Assembly: GCA_014799645.1 (NCBI GenBank)
Contig: JAAVHQ010000009.1
Coordinates: forward strand, 31,571-41,067
Direction of reading: 5' to 3'
Length of the DNA stretch: 9,497 nucleotides
Origin: Clostridiales bacterium
Lineage (GTDB): Bacteria; Bacillota; Clostridia; Christensenellales; UBA3700
Positions 6,703 to 9,497 of this stretch are shown here, in pieces. Each line of letters opens with the position of its first letter. The stretch's first letter is position 1. A model generated the notes under the pieces. It saw only the letters and a list, made by a program, of their open reading frames with translations. It ran no database searches and had not been told where the DNA came from. Both the position numbers and the translations under genes were made by a program.

Positions 6703-7406
6703 TAATAGTTTTTACAAGAGCAATAGTCATCTATATTTTTTTGTTGATAGTAATGCGATTGATGGGCAAAAAGCAGTTGGGCGAGTTGCAGCCTTTTGAA
6801 TTTGCCATTACGTTGATTGCCGCAGAACTTGCGTGTATTCCTATGTCGGATACGCAAGTGCCGATACTCTACGGTCTTGTGCCGATATTCACGCTTTTCG
6901 TAGTAGAATTCTGCTTGACAAAGATAGTTAAGCACTCTTTGAAAATGCGTAAACTTATCAACGGCAAGCCCGTAATCGTCATAACGCCCAACGGCATTGA
7001 TTTCGAGGCGATAAACAAACTTGATATGACCGTACACGACATTATGGAGTCAATCAGAGCCAAAGACTACACGTCGCCCGAAGAGATTGAATGGGCGATT
7101 ATCGAGACCAACGGCGATATGTCCGTAGTGCCTAAGGCGGCAAACAGACCTTTGACCGTGTCGGATATGCAGTTGAGCGCGGAGGAAACGCAGTTGCCTT
7201 ACTCGGTAATTTGCGAGGGCAAGAAAATGACTCAAAATATCCAAAAGTGCAATCTTGAAGAGAGCAAAATTTTCTCGCTGTTGGATAAATTCAAGTTCAA
7301 GCAAGAAGACGTATTGCTTTTGTTGGTGACGGGCGGAGACGATTTTTATCTTCAACCGCAAAAAGGTAAATTCATAACGGGCAAGTTAAGCGAGGAGATA
7401 GGATGA
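6699..7406 (+). CDS. DUF421 (YetF-like) membrane protein
   Basis: A 235-residue protein of the DUF421/YetF family, integral to the cytoplasmic membrane; its biochemical role is not established. Three hydrophobic segments lie at about 3-20, 35-50 and 53-73. The family signature RLMGKKQLGELQPFEF is at 20-35, followed by AAELACIPMSD (41-51). The soluble part has NGKPVIVI (88-95) and WAIIETNGDMSVVPKA (132-147), also typical. Length agrees with B. subtilis YetF. I chose the ATG at 6699 because the family begins just before the first membrane segment. An upstream TTG at 6597 would add 34 non-homologous-looking residues across the C-tract. No Shine-Dalgarno is seen and the ATG lies in a hairpin. The stop overlaps the next start as ATGA, indicating translational coupling. 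Confidence 0.9.
   Translation: MLIVFTRAIVIYIFLLIVMRLMGKKQLGELQPFEFAITLIAAELACIPMSDTQVPILYGLVPIFTLFVVEFCLTKIVKHSLKMRKLINGKPVIVITPNGIDFEAINKLDMTVHDIMESIRAKDYTSPEEIEWAIIETNGDMSVVPKAANRPLTVSDMQLSAEETQLPYSVICEGKKMTQNIQKCNLEESKIFSLLDKFKFKQEDVLLLLVTGGDDFYLQPQKGKFITGKLSEEIG
7393..7397 (+). promoter_or_regulatory. Ribosome binding site of the DUF4363-like gene
   Basis: AGGAG lies inside the end of the DUF421 gene, 5 nt before the ATG at 7403. It fixes that start and contrasts with the absence of any such site before the DUF421 gene itself. Confidence 0.8.
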
Positions 7407-7786
7407 AAGCGAAGATAATATTGACAGTAGTTTTGGTAGCGGTAATTTTGGCTTTGGGTATTACCGAGCAAGTATTTATGCAAAACAGTTTCGACGACCT
7501 TGCCGATAAGTGCGTAGAGATACAGGAGATGCTTATTCAAAAGGACTACGCCGAGGCGCGCAAAGCGATAATACAAATGAAAGAGTGGTGGGCAAAAAGA
7601 CGTGATATTCTCGAATTCACTTGCCCCAACAACGACGTCAAGGACATTTACAAGGAAATCGGGGAACTTGAAGGCACTATGTACGCCGAGATGTACGACG
7701 ACTCAATCACGCGTACCAACGTAATCAAGAGCATGGCGGAGAACTCCAAAAACTTGCTTGCGTACAAAATCAAGAATATTCTTTAA
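7403..7786 (+). CDS. DUF4363-like small membrane-anchored protein
   Basis: A 127-residue protein with one N-terminal hydrophobic segment (4-20) after a short basic start (MKAK), so it is probably a signal anchor with the rest outside the membrane. The remainder is predicted helical and charged, with QMKEWWAKRRDILEF (58-72) and a later helix containing EIGELEGTMYAEMYDD (85-100). Length, single anchor, the double Trp in a helix and position directly after a DUF421 gene all match DUF4363, which in Clostridia is commonly paired with DUF421. The family assignment is from memory of that pairing and pattern, with no catalytic motif to confirm it. The 4-bp overlap and good ribosome binding site imply the two proteins are made together and may interact. 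The 3' end overlaps the convergent folate gene by 17 bp. Confidence 0.75.
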   Translation: MKAKIILTVVLVAVILALGITEQVFMQNSFDDLADKCVEIQEMLIQKDYAEARKAIIQMKEWWAKRRDILEFTCPNNDVKDIYKEIGELEGTMYAEMYDDSITRTNVIKSMAENSKNLLAYKIKNIL

Positions 7787-8579
7787 GCAATTCGGATATT
7801 CGTTTTCTTTTCAACGGACATACGAAATTGGGCGCAATTTCACCCATCGGAATTAGCACGAAGTCGCGATTGTGATAGTCCGCATGGGGGATTGTCAGCC
7901 TATCCGTATCAATTATCATATCGCCGTAAAAGATTATATCAATATCCAGCGTCCTGTCGCCCCAACGTACTTCGCGATTGCGATGCGCTTTCGCTTCGAT
8001 TGCGTGCAAGAAGTCCAGCAAAGCGTCGGGCGATAGGTAAGTAGAAATTTTTACCGCCATATTTATAAACGGGTATTGCGCCACGCCGCCGTAAGGTGGA
8101 TTTTCATAAGGCGAAGATACTTTCAATACCTTGACAGCCTTGTTTTCCGCAAGTTGGTTGATTGCGTTGTTCAAGACTTCTTGTCTTTCGCCAAGGTTAC
8201 TGCCAAGCGAGAGATATACGTCTTTGCGCGCAAGCGACACGCTTACCGACACGTTTTCAAACGGCAAGTCTACGGGCGCTTGCGGTTTTTTGACCGTCAA
8301 GGAAATGCCATTTATAGGGTATTTATCCATAAGCATTTGCGCCGTTTTATAGCAAAGCGTCTCAATCAAATCAAAGCAGTTGTTACGGCAAAAGTCGGTG
8401 ATATCTTGCATAATATTGCCGTAATCAAGAGTGAGAGCCAAGTCATCGCTAGCCGCCGCTTTCTCGAAATCGTAGTCAATAGAACAGTCGAATACGAATG
8501 GCTGAGGATTGACTTTTTCTTTGTCAAATACGCCGTGCTTAGCGGTTACCGTCAAGTTGTGAATATCAATTTTTGTCAT
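7770..8579 (-). CDS. folK: FolB-FolK fusion: dihydroneopterin aldolase / HPPK
   Basis: A 269-residue bifunctional folate enzyme. The N-terminal part (1-118) is dihydroneopterin aldolase, which cleaves dihydroneopterin to 6-hydroxymethyl-dihydropterin and glycolaldehyde. It carries HGVFDKE (15-21, Glu21), LDYGN (51-55, Tyr53) and VKKPQAPV (96-103, Lys98), matching the family's pterin-binding and catalytic positions. The C-terminal part (120-269) is the pyrophosphokinase that transfers pyrophosphate from ATP to that product. It carries LSLGSNLGER (123-132), RWGDRTLDIDII (205-216, with the Mg-binding Asp212 and Asp214) and PHADYHNRDFVL (231-242). Each half is of normal single-domain length, so this is a genuine fusion that joins two consecutive steps. 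The ATG overlaps the folP stop by 4 bp (ATGA), giving coupled translation with only a weak GGTAG upstream. Both domains look intact. Confidence 0.96.
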   Translation of the reverse strand: MTKIDIHNLTVTAKHGVFDKEKVNPQPFVFDCSIDYDFEKAAASDDLALTLDYGNIMQDITDFCRNNCFDLIETLCYKTAQMLMDKYPINGISLTVKKPQAPVDLPFENVSVSVSLARKDVYLSLGSNLGERQEVLNNAINQLAENKAVKVLKVSSPYENPPYGGVAQYPFINMAVKISTYLSPDALLDFLHAIEAKAHRNREVRWGDRTLDIDIIFYGDMIIDTDRLTIPHADYHNRDFVLIPMGEIAPNFVCPLKRKRISELLKEYS

Positions 8580-9373
8580 AGTCTACCAAGTCGCGAAAGC
8601 TCGTCGGCAATCGCTTGAAAGTTTTCTTTTACGTCATGTACTCTCACGAAGAGTACGTTTTTTCTTACCGCAAGGCGAGTGGATTCAAGAGTAGGGGCTA
8701 GCCTGTCTTTTACCTCTCCGCCGAACATTGATTTTCTTGAAGTACCCAACAAAAGCGGATAGCCGTATTTGTCGAGCTTATCGTAGCCGTTCAGTACTTC
8801 CCAATTTTGTTCCTTGCTCTTGCCGAAGCCTATTCCGCCGTCAATGAGTATTTTATCCTCGTCAATCCCTGCGCATTTCGCCAATTCCACGCTTTTATCG
8901 AGGAAGTCAAACATATCTTGCCACAAGTCGCAATCGGGGGAAATCTTGTTTTGATTTTGCATAATGCACACGCTTGCATCGAATTTGGCTATCACTTCCG
9001 CCATAGAGTTGTCGCCTTGATATTGTAATCCCCAAACGTCGTTGATAAGATCCGCCCCCATTTCCAACGCATTTTGCGCGACGTAAGGGTAGTATGTGTC
9101 TACGGAAAGGGGAATATCAAAGTTGCGTTTTATCAACTCGATTGGCCGCTCCAACCTTTGCCATTCTTCTTGCGCGCTTACCGCTACGTGTGAAGGTCGG
9201 GTAGATTGACCGCCGATATCTATTACTTCCGCGCAGTCCTGGATAGCCTTTTCCACGCGTTTAAGCACGTCGTCCGCCGTCGCCCGGCTGCCTTCGTAAA
9301 ATGAATCGGGAGTGAGGTTGACGATAGCCATAATATGCGTACCTTTGTCAAAAGTCTTGTTGCCGATCTTCAT
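8576..9373 (-). CDS. folP: Dihydropteroate synthase
   Basis: A 265-residue TIM-barrel enzyme that condenses the pterin pyrophosphate made by FolK with p-aminobenzoate; it is the target of sulfonamides. Motifs in order are IMAIVNLTPDSF (14-25), IDIGGQSTRPS (51-61), LSVDTYYP (89-96), LINDVWG (109-115), ILIDGGIGFGKSKEQN (175-190), LLLGTSRKSMF (207-217) and VRVHDV (243-248). The pterin-site Lys184 and the SRK at 212-214 are kept. Three positions differ from the common family pattern: GGQ for GGE at 54-56, DGG for DPG at 178-180, and IMQNQ (137-141) where LMHM-type sequence is usual. Catalytic residues look present, so I expect an active enzyme. It starts 1 bp after the folE stop, with only a weak GAGA-type ribosome binding site, consistent with coupling. 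Confidence 0.95.
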   Translation of the reverse strand: MKIGNKTFDKGTHIMAIVNLTPDSFYEGSRATADDVLKRVEKAIQDCAEVIDIGGQSTRPSHVAVSAQEEWQRLERPIELIKRNFDIPLSVDTYYPYVAQNALEMGADLINDVWGLQYQGDNSMAEVIAKFDASVCIMQNQNKISPDCDLWQDMFDFLDKSVELAKCAGIDEDKILIDGGIGFGKSKEQNWEVLNGYDKLDKYGYPLLLGTSRKSMFGGEVKDRLAPTLESTRLAVRKNVLFVRVHDVKENFQAIADELSRLGRL

Positions 9374-9374
9374 A

Positions 9375-9497
9375 TTATCTCATTAGCGCAAGAATGGAAT
9401 TCTTTTGCGTTTCGTCTATGTCGCCGAGAAGGGTATAGGTCACAGTCTTGCTTCCCACTTTCTTTACGCCTCTTGCGCTCATACAAGTATGTTCAGC
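9375..9497 (-). CDS. folE: GTP cyclohydrolase I (C-terminal end only)
   Basis: The last 40 residues of FolE; the 5' part lies beyond the window. FolE converts GTP to dihydroneopterin triphosphate and formate, the first step of folate synthesis. The visible stretch AEHTCMSARGVKKVGSKT matches the conserved end of the family, in which the Cys after EHT (fifth visible residue) is a zinc ligand and the following Arg-Gly-Val is near invariant. The protein ends in LALMR. It is first of the visible fol genes, with a single base between its stop and the folP start. The operon promoter must lie outside the window. Confidence 0.92.
   Translation of the reverse strand, partial: AEHTCMSARGVKKVGSKTVTYTLLGDIDETQKNSILALMR

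Noticed and set aside
8076..8618. 180-codon plus-strand open frame
   Set aside because: It lies antisense to the folB-folK fusion, whose catalytic motifs are unmistakable, and its translation resembles no family.

Overview
The window looks like a chromosomal segment from an uncultured, probably gut-associated member of the Clostridia (Bacillota). The evidence is a moderately AT-rich sequence, a DUF421 gene followed by a DUF4363-like gene, a surface protein with a DUF6273-like module and MBG/YDG-like repeats, and a compact fol cluster. A Christensenellales-like lineage is my best guess. It rests on memory of similar protein architectures, not on a search.

Layout. (1) 1-369, plus strand: the 3' end of uvrA, followed by a clear intrinsic terminator. 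(2) 370-671: a 302-bp intergenic region with a possible dispersed extragenic sequence, a candidate promoter, a second terminator hairpin and a striking pair of inverted GTATAC-centred sites. The second site is a near-perfect 26-bp palindrome just upstream of the next gene. (3) 672-6461, plus: one very large gene (1929 aa) for a modular membrane protein. Its order is N-terminal signal/anchor, DUF6273-like module, about eight Ig-like repeats, Pro-rich linker, membrane module, long charged coiled-coil tail, and a 130-residue C-terminal domain I do not recognise. (4) 6462-6698: a non-coding stretch with a probable dispersed element, a run of nine C, and a hairpin that includes the next start codon. 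(5) 6699-7786, plus: a two-gene operon (DUF421/YetF-like, then DUF4363-like) with an ATGA overlap. (6) 7770-9497, minus: a folate operon transcribed folE (partial), folP, then a folB-folK fusion, tightly coupled and converging on the DUF4363-like gene with a 17-bp tail overlap.

How the genes relate. The three minus-strand genes share one pathway, de novo folate synthesis: GTP cyclohydrolase I opens it, the FolB-FolK fusion makes and activates the pterin, and FolP joins it to p-aminobenzoate. UvrA is a housekeeping repair protein. The DUF421/DUF4363-like pair is a membrane module of unknown function. The large protein is the accessory part of the window and its most interesting part. It appears to display long repeats outside the cell and to carry a large, organised, charged tail on the other side of a membrane module, with its own apparently regulated upstream region. 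I see no CRISPR array, tRNA, rRNA, transposase or phage gene.
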